In this document: piece after piece, positions 48,339 through 59,676 of the stretch
Position numbering within the stretch: position 1 is the first letter of the stretch
Layout of the letters: the number at the start of each line of letters is the position of its first letter
Assembly: GCA_963693365.1 (NCBI GenBank)
Contig: CAVNZM010000007.1
Span: forward strand, 8,184,001-8,248,000
From: Amoebidium appalachense
Lineage: Eukaryota; Ichthyosporea
Reading direction: 5' to 3'
Length of the DNA stretch: 64,000 nucleotides
Translations under genes and position numbers: made by a program
The notes under the pieces: generated by a model
Database searches by the model: none
Told to the model about the DNA's origin: nothing
What the model saw: the letters and a program-made list of their open reading frames with translations, nothing else

Positions 48339-49161
48339 GATGGCCTAAACTTTGGCCGGATAGGCCACTAAAAATCACACTTTCAATTGATTAAGGCCTA
48401 GCAAATAGACAGAATCTTATCTACTTTGTGCACACTTTGGACACTTGCAGCACGACGCATCACAACCGGAAATGTTTTGGAAATATGCTCCCACTCGAAC
48501 TCGCAAACGGGCCTTCAGGGTGCCAGGTGCTCACGAAACTCAAATTAGTGTATGAAAATATGGGTGCCGTGGTGCCACTAAGGCGAACAAGCAGTTATAG
48601 CAACAACAACGCTTACTGAAAGCTTCACACGGCAACCCACGGAGAATCCTGCCGCACGTCGGCAGGTCGGCTGCTACAAACTGTCAACTGACTGAAATCA
48701 CCCGTGAGTCGTGACTCAAAAACGGCGCCAAGAATCTGATTGGCAAATAGACTTATTCAGACTTGTTCTTTCACGCCATTGGTCAATAGTTGAATAGATC
48801 CAACGGCCGAGCCTCACGCTTTTCACGACATCACAATGAAAGGTGTGGCGTGTAACTGTGCGCGTGGCCTAGGCCTGTGCCGCGTGTTCCTGCCATGATA
48901 ACTAATAACATGTGCCTACGCGTGCAAGCGAATGCTTCTACGCCACTACACGCATGTGCAAGGTCAGTCAGCACGCGTGGCGTGTGCGTATTTAAGGCCT
49001 GGCCACCCAATACATCTGCACCAATTGACAGCAGCTTTTCGAGCCAATTGCAACAGCTTCACAAGCAGCACTCGAGCTCCACTGTTTCTTTTTGACGTCG
49101 ACTAGAAGTCATCCTACCCCATATTCCTTTTTCTAACTGAACTTTCACGCACACTGCCAAC
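48339..49161. promoter_or_regulatory. Divergent intergenic region with TATA-like and CCAAT-like elements
   Basis: This region of about 820 bp separates the minus-strand BRCT gene from the plus-strand Gly-rich secreted gene and must contain both promoters. A TATTTAAG box lies at 48989-48996, about 170 bp before the Gly-rich ATG, which would place initiation near 49020. ATTGG/CCAAT-type boxes lie at about 48740 and 48778. Unlike most of the window, this stretch is free of long homopolymer or dinucleotide arrays. Confidence 0.5.
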
Positions 49162-50138
49162 ATGAATCTGCTCGCGTCTGCCCTCTGTGCCGCCATGTGT
49201 GTTGTGGCCTCGGTGAGTGCTGCTGCCGTCCCACCAGTCACGGTGGAAAATTCGATGGAGGCCAACGCCGAGCTCGAGGCTGGCAACATGGAAGGCCTGG
49301 AGGTGGTAAGATTCCTGGTGCCCACATATAATTTAGTGAATTAAACCATAAATGTGCATCTTTCATCGGACCATATGCATGCTTTTTGAAAAAAACAACC
49401 CGTGTACCTTTTTTTAGAAATTTATCTTCCTCCGTTCGCCTTGTTCTTTCACTGCTGCTTCCATACAACATATTTTTTATTTTATCACGTTTGCCCAAGC
49501 GAGGCGCAGCCTCGCCATATGGGGTTAACGTTTTGTCTACGCCGAAGTGAAGTCAAGGATCTATAGCTACTATCGGCCACCAGTGCCGCACAATCAATTA
49601 TTTTGCATACATGCAAGCAGACGTATGTATCTGGACTGGGGTCTATACTGGTAATTTCGGACGATATCCTAGAAGTTCTCTTTTGGCCACACTCAGTGCA
49701 GTCCTCCATAATACATATACTGGCCGCATTATCAGGAACTTTAATAAAATTACTGCCAATTAACAACAACACCGTTAACTTTTTATGCAGGGAGAGTTGC
49801 AGGGAATGGCCGCTAGTCACGAGGACCGAATTCGCCGTCAAGTGTACGGAGTGCCACGCCAAGTTCCTTTTGTTGGTGGGCCCGTCTACGGTCCCTTCAG
49901 AGGTGGTCCTGCCGGTGGCTTTAGCGGACTGCCTTTGGGTGTGGGATATAGCGGATATGGGCAGGGCAAGAAGGGAGGATACGGGGGATATGGGCAGGGT
50001 GGTTACGGTGGGTTTGGGCAGGGTGGCTACGGCGGGTTTGGGCAGGGTGGCTACGGCGGGTATGGGAAGAAGGGTGGATTGGCCGGCACCATTGCTAGCA
50101 TTGCGGGGCCCCTGGCTGCCGGAGGAAAGGGGTGGTAG
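49162..50138 (+). CDS. Secreted Gly/Tyr-rich protein, two exons
   Basis: Exon 1 is 49162-49305 (48 codons), intron 49306-49790 (GTAAGA...TTATGCAG), exon 2 is 49791-50138 with a TAG stop, giving 163 residues. The N-terminus MNLLASALCAAMCVVASVSA is a clear signal peptide, with cleavage plausible after the following AAA. A short acidic propeptide-like stretch (ENSMEANAELEAG) follows, then a dibasic RIRR site near residue 68. The rest is Gly-rich, with repeats of YGQGGYGGFGQGG between roughly residues 103 and 140 and a hydrophobic tail with GPLAAGGKGW at the end. This layout (signal, acidic pro-region, basic cleavage site, Gly/Tyr repeats) suggests a processed extracellular matrix, wall or antimicrobial-type protein. 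I do not recognise the family. A possible poly(A) signal AATAAA lies near 50444. Confidence 0.85.
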
Positions 50139-51085
50139 GAGTAGTGGTTGAACAGTGGTGATAAATTGTGTGTGGCTATGTTGAACGCCCAAGTTATCTG
50201 GCTAGCCTGTATATTGCTTATAACAAGCAAAAAGTTTCCTAACAAAATGTGCTGATTCTGTTTATCTCAGTCAATATGGACATGTTGTGTTCGATCGTTT
50301 TTCAGTCACGAAATATATCAGCTGGGCGATTCAAGTCATAGCTATGACACTGTATACACTATCACGGTATGTAGGCAAAATACTCAAAAACTCATGCCAA
50401 AGTAGTAGCAGTTGAGGGCAGAGCTGAACAGTTTACAGTACTCAATAAATACATAATAAAACAGTCATGAATGCGCCACGGAAAAATCTGAAACCTGCCC
50501 TAAACTGAAACCCCCCCCCCCCCCCCCCCCCCCCCCGTCGCCGAGGCCCTCCCTCTAATTGCCTCGCCGAGGCTCTCCCTCTAATTGCCTCCCTCCTTTT
50601 TATATTGTGTTTCTTACACCTCCTTCCTCACTCTAGCTGCCGGCTTGTCATACACAGGCATGCGCATATCATCAGTCGGAGAACTAACCTACCACGGCCC
50701 ACAAACGTTAACCCTCTTCAGCTCTCAATGGGGATCCCCTCTGTTCCTTCCCCCCCCCCCCCCCCCCCAGGACCTCACTCCCAGGGGTTCCCTCGCGTCC
50801 ACTCCCTCTTGTTCGAATAGGCACCAAATTCCTCCCCCGAAGCTTCCCATCCTGCCAACGTTTACACCCACAGATACATCCTGGACCATTCACTTGGCCA
50901 AGCGTAGTACTACCACGGGCATGCATATAACAACAACCACACACCAACAGTTGTCACCTAATTGGCTACGATATCCGTCTCCCCTGTTCGAGAGCCACTT
51001 CTTCTCTTAATCTCTCTCTCTCCTCTGGGAGTCTCCCTGGCCCCTCTCCCCCCTCTTCCCCCTCCCCCCATTCCCCCCCCTCCCC

Positions 51086-51121
<36 letters not shown>

Positions 51122-51229
51122 ACCACTTCCCCCCGACCCCTCGCCCTTCAAGCTCGCTGCAGCCCTTCACACACACGTGCGCACATGTATACTGTATGAC
51201 ACGTACACACAATCAGGGACGACCTACAC
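50139..51229. other. Spacer after the Gly-rich gene, C-tract dominated
   Basis: No gene was recognised. Poly-C blocks occur at 50511-50536 and 50751-50768, and a C-rich block lies at about 51057-51121. A short CGCCGAGGCYCTCCCTCTAATTG unit is duplicated at about 50538-50590. Open frames here are Pro-rich artefacts of the C-tracts. Confidence 0.5.
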
Positions 51230-51918
51230 CTTGTCCACCACCACTCGCCTAGATCCACCTCCCTGTGCTTAACCCCAACCCCTAGGTCCTCCCCCCCCCC
51301 CCCCCCCCCCCCGCCCGCCCTCCCTCCCCTCCCCTCCCTCCCCTCCCCTCCCCTCCTTCCCCCTCTCCCCCCCCCCCCCCCCCCCCCCCCCCCCCGCGCC
51401 CGCCCTCCCCTCCCCTCCGCTCCCACTCCTCCTCCCCTCCTTCCCCCTCCCTCCCCCCCCCCCCCCCCCCCCCAAAAAAAATAAATAATAATATTTAAAA
51501 CTTTTAAATTTAAAACGTCACCCACCCACCTACCGCCGACCACCACACACAGACACACACACACACACACAATGAAAAAATCAACACCCTTGAAGTTAAT
51601 GTCCTACCCCAGTACTCAAAGAGCCCATGGCCATACGCGTGTATCACGTGCACCCAAGAGCCCAAGGCCACACAACCGTCGGAAAGCCAAGACAACCCTA
51701 AGTTGGCGGACATGTGTTGGTGTGTTGTGTTTGTACATGTGCACGCATATATGCGGCACATGTCGTTGAATGTACACGTGTGTGTGCACATGCCGGCATA
51801 GTGAGTACCACCTGAAACGTCATCTTGAGTGTGGAAATCAAAGGGGTTTACCGTAATGATTGTTGAATCTGCCCAAACGTCAACTGTTCACCATAAGCCC
51901 GAGGATCGAAAAGTTTGG
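51230..51918 (-). CDS. Two orphan exon-like segments of an unrecognised gene
   Basis: Exon-like segments lie at 51852-51918 and 51230-51262 on the minus strand. The first follows a CTGCACAG acceptor, encodes KLFDPRAYGEQLTFGQIQQS and ends at TTACG|GTAAAC. The second follows a GCACAG acceptor, completes the split Arg codon, encodes EVDLGEWWWT and ends at ACAAG|GTGTAG. The codon phases agree, which is the main evidence that they belong together. I found neither the start nor the end of the gene and do not recognise the protein. The 51262-51852 interval holds long C-tracts and an AT-rich patch. Confidence 0.35.
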
Positions 51919-52849
51919 CTGTGCAGGGTAGGGGGGGAAAAGGGGGAGGGGGAAGGGGGAGGGGGGAGGAGATCCTTATTCCAATGCTAAATCTGTGAGT
52001 TAGATGATGTGGATTCGGGGCTATGTTCTTTTGCACGGAACGTTATGTGCACGAACGTTCTGTGCACGATTGTGTGACCGTGTGAGCAGCGAGCATACAT
52101 GATGTACAATCCCCTTTTCCTTCCATCCCCACCAAAATCTCCTGACCCTCTCTCTACAATTTTAGCCTCAGACCTGAGTGTTGACGTGTGTGCGTCTTCG
52201 AGCTACAGTGTGTGCGGTGGTGTGTGCGTGTGCACGTACATACACCGTGCATCTCACTAAAGCACTCTATGTGTGTGTGTGGCAAGGTTGTGTAACAGGT
52301 GGAACACTAAGAATGTTGCCGCTCCCATGTCACGGTTGGATAGGAGACCGCCCAGCCACATATATATAGAAGAATAACCACAACGAAATGCCTCAAGGCT
52401 TGCAGCTCTATTCACACTATCAATACCGTACACACATGTCCTGCACGTGTGAATTATAGGCCTACAGACTGACCATATGCTTCAATCGACTTGCCATGCA
52501 GCTGCCTAATGTTTTCAATAGTATCCGGTCAACATGGACACTCATATGTCAATTTACTTTACAACTACTTATCATCCTTCTCGCCCTGGTGGTATTCAGC
52601 TCTAATCAAAGTGCCTACACACATCACACTCTTACACGCTCAATTCTATCTACATGACAACTGGTCAGCGAAATACTTGGCCAAGTGTTACAACAGCATA
52701 ATCAACAGGCTTCTACCTTGTGTGGTTCCAGATTGCGTGTGATGCAACGAGAACGTGCACAAGACAGACAACCTGCATATGCATATAGCCACCAAGCACA
52801 AGACAAAGAAGGTGTGAACGGAAACCCTCTCGAGGCAGAAACCTGTTTT
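51919..52849. other. Spacer, no gene resolved
   Basis: There is ordinary complex sequence with one purine-rich stretch at about 51930-51972 and TATATATA at about 52360-52369. No convincing exon was found, although an upstream exon of the 51230-51918 segments might lie here. Confidence 0.4.
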
Positions 52850-53335
52850 TCAAATGACGGGTGTTGGTCTGAGTCGCTTTGCTTCTGGATTAGTCTGCCA
52901 CCATTGCTGATTCAATTGGCCCAAGCGCAGATAGCCCGCGTAGCACAAAACAGTCAGTATACCCGTTACCGCATAAACAATCGTCAACACAGGAGTCTCC
53001 GTTTCTAGAAGAATGAGTGGACAAAAGGTTGCTTTTCCCTTCAAGCCCACCGGGCAGCTCCAGTCTGAGCACACTGCATTTCCGATGTTTTCGTTCAATT
53101 CTGAGAAATCTAAACTGAGTTCCGTTCCGTTAGCAACAGGCTTGTCTCCATACTTGCATGATTCGGCCGTGCACTGGCACAGGAATTCGCTGTTGCGTAC
53201 AATTGTGCTAAACCCCACAAAGAAGAGGAATAGTGTGAGGGAGATGATGCCTATAACCCCGACAAGTTTTGCTTTTCTCCCGTAGCTGCGCTCCCACTTC
53301 ACCCCCGCAAACGCTACGGGACCACCGGGTGGCAT
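52850..53335 (-). CDS. Intronless membrane protein with two TM segments and a Cys-rich loop
   Basis: This is a continuous frame of 161 residues ending in TGA. Two hydrophobic segments are clear: residues about 24-46 (LVGVIGIISLTLFLFF core) and about 116-136 (PVLTIVYAVTGILTVLCYAG). Between them is a loop of about 70 residues with six cysteines (53, 55, 60, 89, 94, 105) and one NGT glycosylation sequon at residue 69, so the loop is probably lumenal or extracellular with disulfides. The N-terminal part before TM1 is basic (KWERSYGRKAK), consistent with a cytosolic N-terminus, and the C-terminal tail is polar. I do not recognise the family. It is odd in being intronless among many-exon neighbours, so a retrogene or a very young gene is possible. 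It is downstream of the adenylosuccinate synthetase gene on the same strand. Confidence 0.65.
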   Translation of the reverse strand: MPPGGPVAFAGVKWERSYGRKAKLVGVIGIISLTLFLFFVGFSTIVRNSEFLCQCTAESCKYGDKPVANGTELSLDFSELNENIGNAVCSDWSCPVGLKGKATFCPLILLETETPVLTIVYAVTGILTVLCYAGYLRLGQLNQQWWQTNPEAKRLRPTPVI

Positions 53336-54113
53336 CTTTCCAACGTGCAGCTACAAGTTTACGTTTCAACCAGTACGTTCGACTGGCCGTGTTGCCCCGT
53401 GTGCGCGCTGCAGGCACGGGCATCCGCCCGCGGCTGGATCTAATATTAGCTTAGGCTTGGGCAATCGCGATTCATATAGGATTTTGCGATTGAAAACAAT
53501 TTTAGATTTATGACTTTGCGACTGCTTGTGTGTGTGTGTGTAAGGGGCCTAAGGGCGCCCGGGGGCGGGGGGGTAATCGGACCCGCATATGACCGTCAGT
53601 GCACACTGAGTGCAATATCATGCTGTGTGGCAACACCTGTCTTTCTCGTCTTTCTCTACCTTGGGGCCTGCCCAGGTGCCCGTTGGGGTTTTATTTTTCA
53701 CTTGGCAAGATGCAAAAACACCCGAACACAGGTGTCTTAAAACTCACACATGCTTACAAGCCTTAGGCTGTTTACAACAAGCCCATTTTCTTCCATTTTC
53801 GTTCTCTTACTCCTATCTTCTACTTGAAGCTAAATGAAATTATGACATGCATGGCTGTGAAACCAACTCACTAGGGCATAGGTATTCTCTCTACGACAAC
53901 AATCGACACCCCAACTGTGTAATTCACACAATCTAATCATGTCAGACAAAAACAATCACATGAGCATAGGACAAAAATTCAACACACCCTTATTAAATTT
54001 TGTCGACAAAACAATCACATGAGCATAGGACACAAATACAACTTTTTAGAAATTTAATAAGCTAAACCCCCCCCCCTCCCTGGGTCGGAAACCGTCCGAT
54101 ACGCCTGCATTGT
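53336..54113. other. Spacer between the membrane-protein gene and the ADSS stop codon
   Basis: No gene was found. A near-direct repeat of about 31 bp (core ACAAAACAATCACATGAGCA) lies at about 53947-53978 and 54004-54033. A short C-tract lies at 54066-54080. Confidence 0.5.
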
Positions 54114-54207
54114 TCAGAACACGCGGACGGTAGCTTCGCGGCTTGAGCCCACGCCGATCCATTGAACTGTGCAAGCAGTGAAATCAGTTAGTTTTCTTCT
54201 GTCCCTT

Positions 54208-54277
<70 letters not shown>

Positions 54278-55440
54278 AAAACCGTCGATTGCCATCACCA
54301 CCACATGAAAGAGAAAAAGCACACCCACAAAAACAAACAGCGAATGCGGTACCAAGTACTTGTCCGTGGCACTAAGAAGACAGCACAGAGCACATCCAGA
54401 GATAACCATGCAAATATCAGCACAATCAAACACACACCGATCTTCGATGAAAAACTTAAGATGATGATTCCATTATGCACTTGTAGGAGGCTGTGGATAC
54501 CATAATGAGAAAGGTCTAGAAACGTTACGAAGTACATATTCGCAACGGACAACACAATGCATAGTGCAAACCACATAGAGGGTATGTATAATCAGCAGAA
54601 CATCACAAAGTGCTATAATGGGGCGTGGGCGTGGGAGAGAGGGGGGGGTTTGAATGCGGAACACGGTACGAAGTACGCATACACGATGAGAAGCATGGCA
54701 GGACACATGCCAAGGCAAACTGTCAAGTATGCAACATCAGCCATGCGCACGGTATGCGTCATAAGCAGAGCCCATCCTCAGGGAGGACCCACGTCATCAA
54801 TTGCGTCTGAGTTTCGACCCCTTAGCCCGCGTATATACGACTCTCCAACTCAGACAGCAGCATCAACTGAACTTGGGAGGGTCAACCCGTCTTGATCAAA
54901 GACGAGCAGGGTTGCTTATGCAAGCAAGGTGAGCAAAACGGTGAAGATGTGTGTGCAAACTAATGCAGTGCAGCGAAAAATGTGTATATGCTTACAGATG
55001 CACGACACAGAGCAACCATGCCCGGTTACATGGAAGTAAAGCGGTCTCCACACAGTGGTCTGTCCTGAAAGGACACCTCTGAAAGAAGACTGGGGGGGTT
55101 TAAATGCGGAACACGGTACGAAGTACGCACGCATACACGATGAGAAGCATCGTGCAGGACACATGCGAAGGCAAACATTCAAGTATGCAACATCATCCAT
55201 GCGCACAGTATGCGTCATAAGCAGAGCCCATCCTCAGGGAGGGCCCAAGTCAGGGGGGGGGGGGGGGGAAGGGGGGGAGAGGACACGTACTGGGGACCTT
55301 GAGGAAATTCTCAATGAACTTGCAGTAGGACTGGGCATTGGGGGGCAGCTCGGCCCACTGGCGGCAGTTGGTTGTGTCTGCCTGCCAGCCGGGCAGAGTC
55401 TCATACACAACCTCAACCTCCTGAAGATCGTCCAGGTTGG

Positions 55441-55476
<36 letters not shown>

Positions 55477-55983
55477 ACGGAGGGAAGAGAGGAGGGGGGG
55501 GGCTGAGGTTGTGGAGGGAGGGGGTGGGGGGGGGGGGGGGGGGGGGGGTGGGGGGGGGGTTTCGGGTTAGTGGGTATAGTCGGTAATGTAAAGCATGCAT
55601 AAGTGGTACACATGCAAACTAAGCCGTTACTACCCCCCCCCCCCCCCATCCCCCATCCCCCTCCACCTCACCACACAAACACACCCTCCAAAAGACAAGG
55701 GAGGCCTTCCGACATACATGGAAACAAATTCATAGGAAGGTGGCGCAGGGGAGCTAATAAATGGAAGGGGAAAGGCGGTAACCAGAAACAATGGAGTACA
55801 CAAAGAAAAGCAAAGAACAGAAGCAACCTAAGAGCTACACGAAAGTCACATTAGTATCGTCATTCTGCAAAAGAAAAGGACACACAGTCGACTCTACTAT
55901 GCATCATAAGTAAAGCCAATTTTTAAGGGGGGCCAAATAAGTGTGTGGGTGTGTTTGTGTGTTTATGTGTGTTTATGTGCATT

Positions 55984-56030
<47 letters not shown>

Positions 56031-56043
56031 TGGTGGTGGTGGT

Positions 56044-56080
<37 letters not shown>

Positions 56081-56382
56081 CAGGGGAAGTTGTCGAGGGC
56101 TTTGCCATGCAGCTTGTAGGCCACAGCCACCTTGATCTCGGGGAAGGTGTCCAGCACGTCCAGCTTGGTTATCATCAGGCTGCACAGAGCACATGTCAGT
56201 GGCGTCAATGCAGTGGCCACACACACACACACACACTTTAGGTGCTTACAGATACACGGCACATTTTTACACATACGCCAGCACACGAACAGTCATGCAC
56301 ACATGCACACACCCACCCACACACACACACGTGCGCAAACACCAACACACCCGAGCGCCCACACGCACACAAGAACGCATAA

Positions 56383-56434
<52 letters not shown>

Positions 56435-58552
56435 CACAGAGGCACACACACAAACAAAAATTGGCGGAAGTGCATACACATGTATCGGGGCTCACGGACA
56501 CAAACAAGCAAATAGCACGCACACACCAAGGCAACACCAATACACCAACATCACACGCACAACCAATGCACACAGCATAAACGCTGCAGCACACACCACA
56601 TACTGAGCAGCCACAGCCATGACAGAGTTGACAACCTTTGTGCCATAAACACTATCCCAGTTTCTCACTTACAACAAGGCAGAAATACAACTTGAGATGT
56701 TGCTCATCCACACCACTACTGCTATTAATCCTATCCACCAACAGAATTCGACCCCCCCCCCCCCCCCCCCCCCCCCCCGGCGCCAACACACACACACACA
56801 CACAAACACACCACACCTAAGAGCCTACTTTTCTCCCCCTCCCCCCTCCCCCCCCCCCCCCCCCCCAAAAAAAAAAGAAAAATAAATAGATAAAAAAAAC
56901 ACCCAAGTAAAAAAAAAATAATTAAAAACACCCCACCCACCCTCACCACGCACACAAACACCCAATCACCCAGCATAAATAAATAAAAAAAACACCCAAG
57001 TAAAAAAAATAAATAATGAAAAACACCCCACCCACCCGCACGCACGCACGCCCGCCCGCACACACACACCCACCCACCCAGCCACACACACACCTAAGTA
57101 CATTCGGCACTGTGCATGCTGCTGACTCGCCATGATTACACACAGCACACACACCACTTGCACGCACCTAGTCAGGCCGTTGACCATGTGAGTGTAGCGC
57201 ACCACAACCAGATCCAGCCAGCCACAGCGGCGCTTGCGTCCGGTGGTCACACCGACCTCGAAGCCGATGGTCTGCAGCTTCTCACCAACCTCCTGCAGAC
57301 ACACACACACCCAGTCAGTATCACCGCATTCGTGCCTTTAGTGTTATTTTTGTGCCCTCCCTCGCCCCCAAACACACATATGCATGCACACACACACACA
57401 CACATTCGCACTCACGAACGCACGCACGCACGCACGCACACACACACCAACACACACACACACACACACACAACACATACGGGTTATCCTTTTAATCTTC
57501 ATCCCGTAGCCTTGCTTCAAGTTTTTAGCCTGGGGAGCACAATGGCAAACAGAATGCACAGTACAACAAACAACAGATATGACACATAGCAAGACACACA
57601 TCAGCCCTTCGTTCAACACCCATGCCCACTATCGAGCAACATGGCAACCTGAATAAAGGCACAACAGGGCCAGTTTTCTTACGTTCAGCTGCTCGGTTGG
57701 GAAGGCGCCGCCACCGACACGGGTGGTGTAAGCCTTGACCACACCAAACACCTGCTTGATCTTGGATGGGGGGATGCCCAGACCGGTGCAGGCGCCACCC
57801 ACACTGCAGTTGGATGACGTCACGTACGGGTATGTGCCTGAAGGGCCACGTGTTAGTGGATGTCAGGTCACGTACTAGGGTAAGTTTCTCGTGTCACGTG
57901 CTAGTGTGTGCCATATCACGTGCCTGTGTATGCCATGTCACGTGGAAGAGTGTGTTTACCCACGTGTTGGTGTGTGAGGGGTCACGTGTTGGTGTATGTC
58001 AGTCATCCAATTTGAAAACGATGGCAAAGGTTCATAATGCCCTTTTTGCGGCATATTCACCAGATACGTAGGCCTACTGTCTCCTTTCACCTCAAAAAAT
58101 ATGCAATTACGTCCCTATCTCATGTTCCCACTCCCCTTTCTCATTCGTGCAGGGGCAGGAGGAGGACAGAGAGCAATGGTGAGGGTAGATTTGGTAGAAG
58201 GAATGCACTATGGACATCTCATGCATGCAAGAGCTATCAACAGCCAGATGTATACACGTATGTATCCACATGAATGCATGCACACAACATGCCCTCTCGA
58301 CAACTCTCAGCAAGCCACACAGAACGTTGACAACCCTCCGTGATGGCCAGATGTAAACAAGACCGGCAACATTTTTCATTGTGAATTAACGGAGAAATCA
58401 CTGAGACGAAATTTAACCACACTTAAGGGCATGCATGCATGCATGCATGCACACACAGACCCACAGACCCACAGACCCACACACACAGACCCACACACAC
58501 ACACATGCGCGCAGTCACACACACACACACACATTCTGTCTCTATCTCTCAG

Positions 58553-58587
<35 letters not shown>

Positions 58588-59632
58588 ACATGCACACCCA
58601 CCCGCCCACACACAAAGCATCTCTGCACAGCCCACCCTACTCACCGAAGTCCAAATCCAACATCTGAGCGTTGGCGCCCTCCACCAAAATCCTCTTGTTG
58701 CCCTCCTCCAAGGTTTTGTAAAGGAAGCACACCGTGTCGGCAACCATGGGCCGAATGCGCTCCGCAAGCACCTACAAACATTCTCCGTTAGTCCTCTAAG
58801 TACTCTGTGCACACACAGCACAATGATAGGTAAAAAGTAGAAGAATATTGAGGAGTGGGTTAGATTGCGAGAGGAAGAAAGGTCGTGTGGATAGAAGGCC
58901 GTTGCGAAAGGGCTATAGGGAACAGCCCAAAGTTGCAAAGGGGAAAGGGGTACAATATACATAGGGCCCCCAGGGGGGGGGGGGGGGGGGGAAGGTGGGA
59001 GGGGGGGGGGGAGAGGGGGGGGGGGGGGGGGGGGGGGTAATACAGTATGGCGCACACGAACTACCTAACGAGGAACATGGGGGGATGGGGTCAGGATATC
59101 AGGTCCATGTGCGCAACGCATCGCGCAAAGATAAATGCCTCCATAACGGACAACCTACCCTTACAGCACCTACATCCACTCTTCCAAAACTGCATAAGTC
59201 ACCATACAGGACGAAACGACTATATGATTCCCTTTCCCCCTGCTCTGGAGGTAGGAGAAAGGGGGCAATCAAGATGGGGAGGGGAAGAGGAATGCACAAG
59301 AATCCACACCCAGATTACCATAATTGCCCCTCCCCTCCCCCCGGCCTCTCTCTCTCTTCCCTCCCCCCCCCCCTCCCCCCCCCCCCCCCCATCCCCCGGG
59401 CTCCTCCAATTCACTCTCCCAAAGTCACAACCCCCGTCTCACTACCACACGGTATTACCACAGAGCAAAACACAATGACATGATGCACGCACACGCACAC
59501 ACGGGGTGGCTCCACCTTGTACATTGCCAGCTCCTTCTCAATGTCCACCTGCAGCTTGGGGTAGCGCTTCTGGTAGCCCGACACCATGCCCTTGAAGCGC
59601 TCGCTGAACGTCTCAAAGTCTGCAGGTTGGAG

Positions 59633-59676
<44 letters not shown>

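Noticed and set aside
57480-57540. Exon-like stretch with [10 protein letters not shown] inside ADSS
   Set aside because: The flanking exons join directly in phase at FPTEQLN/EVGEKLQ, as in the family; inserting it would add residues no synthetase has.
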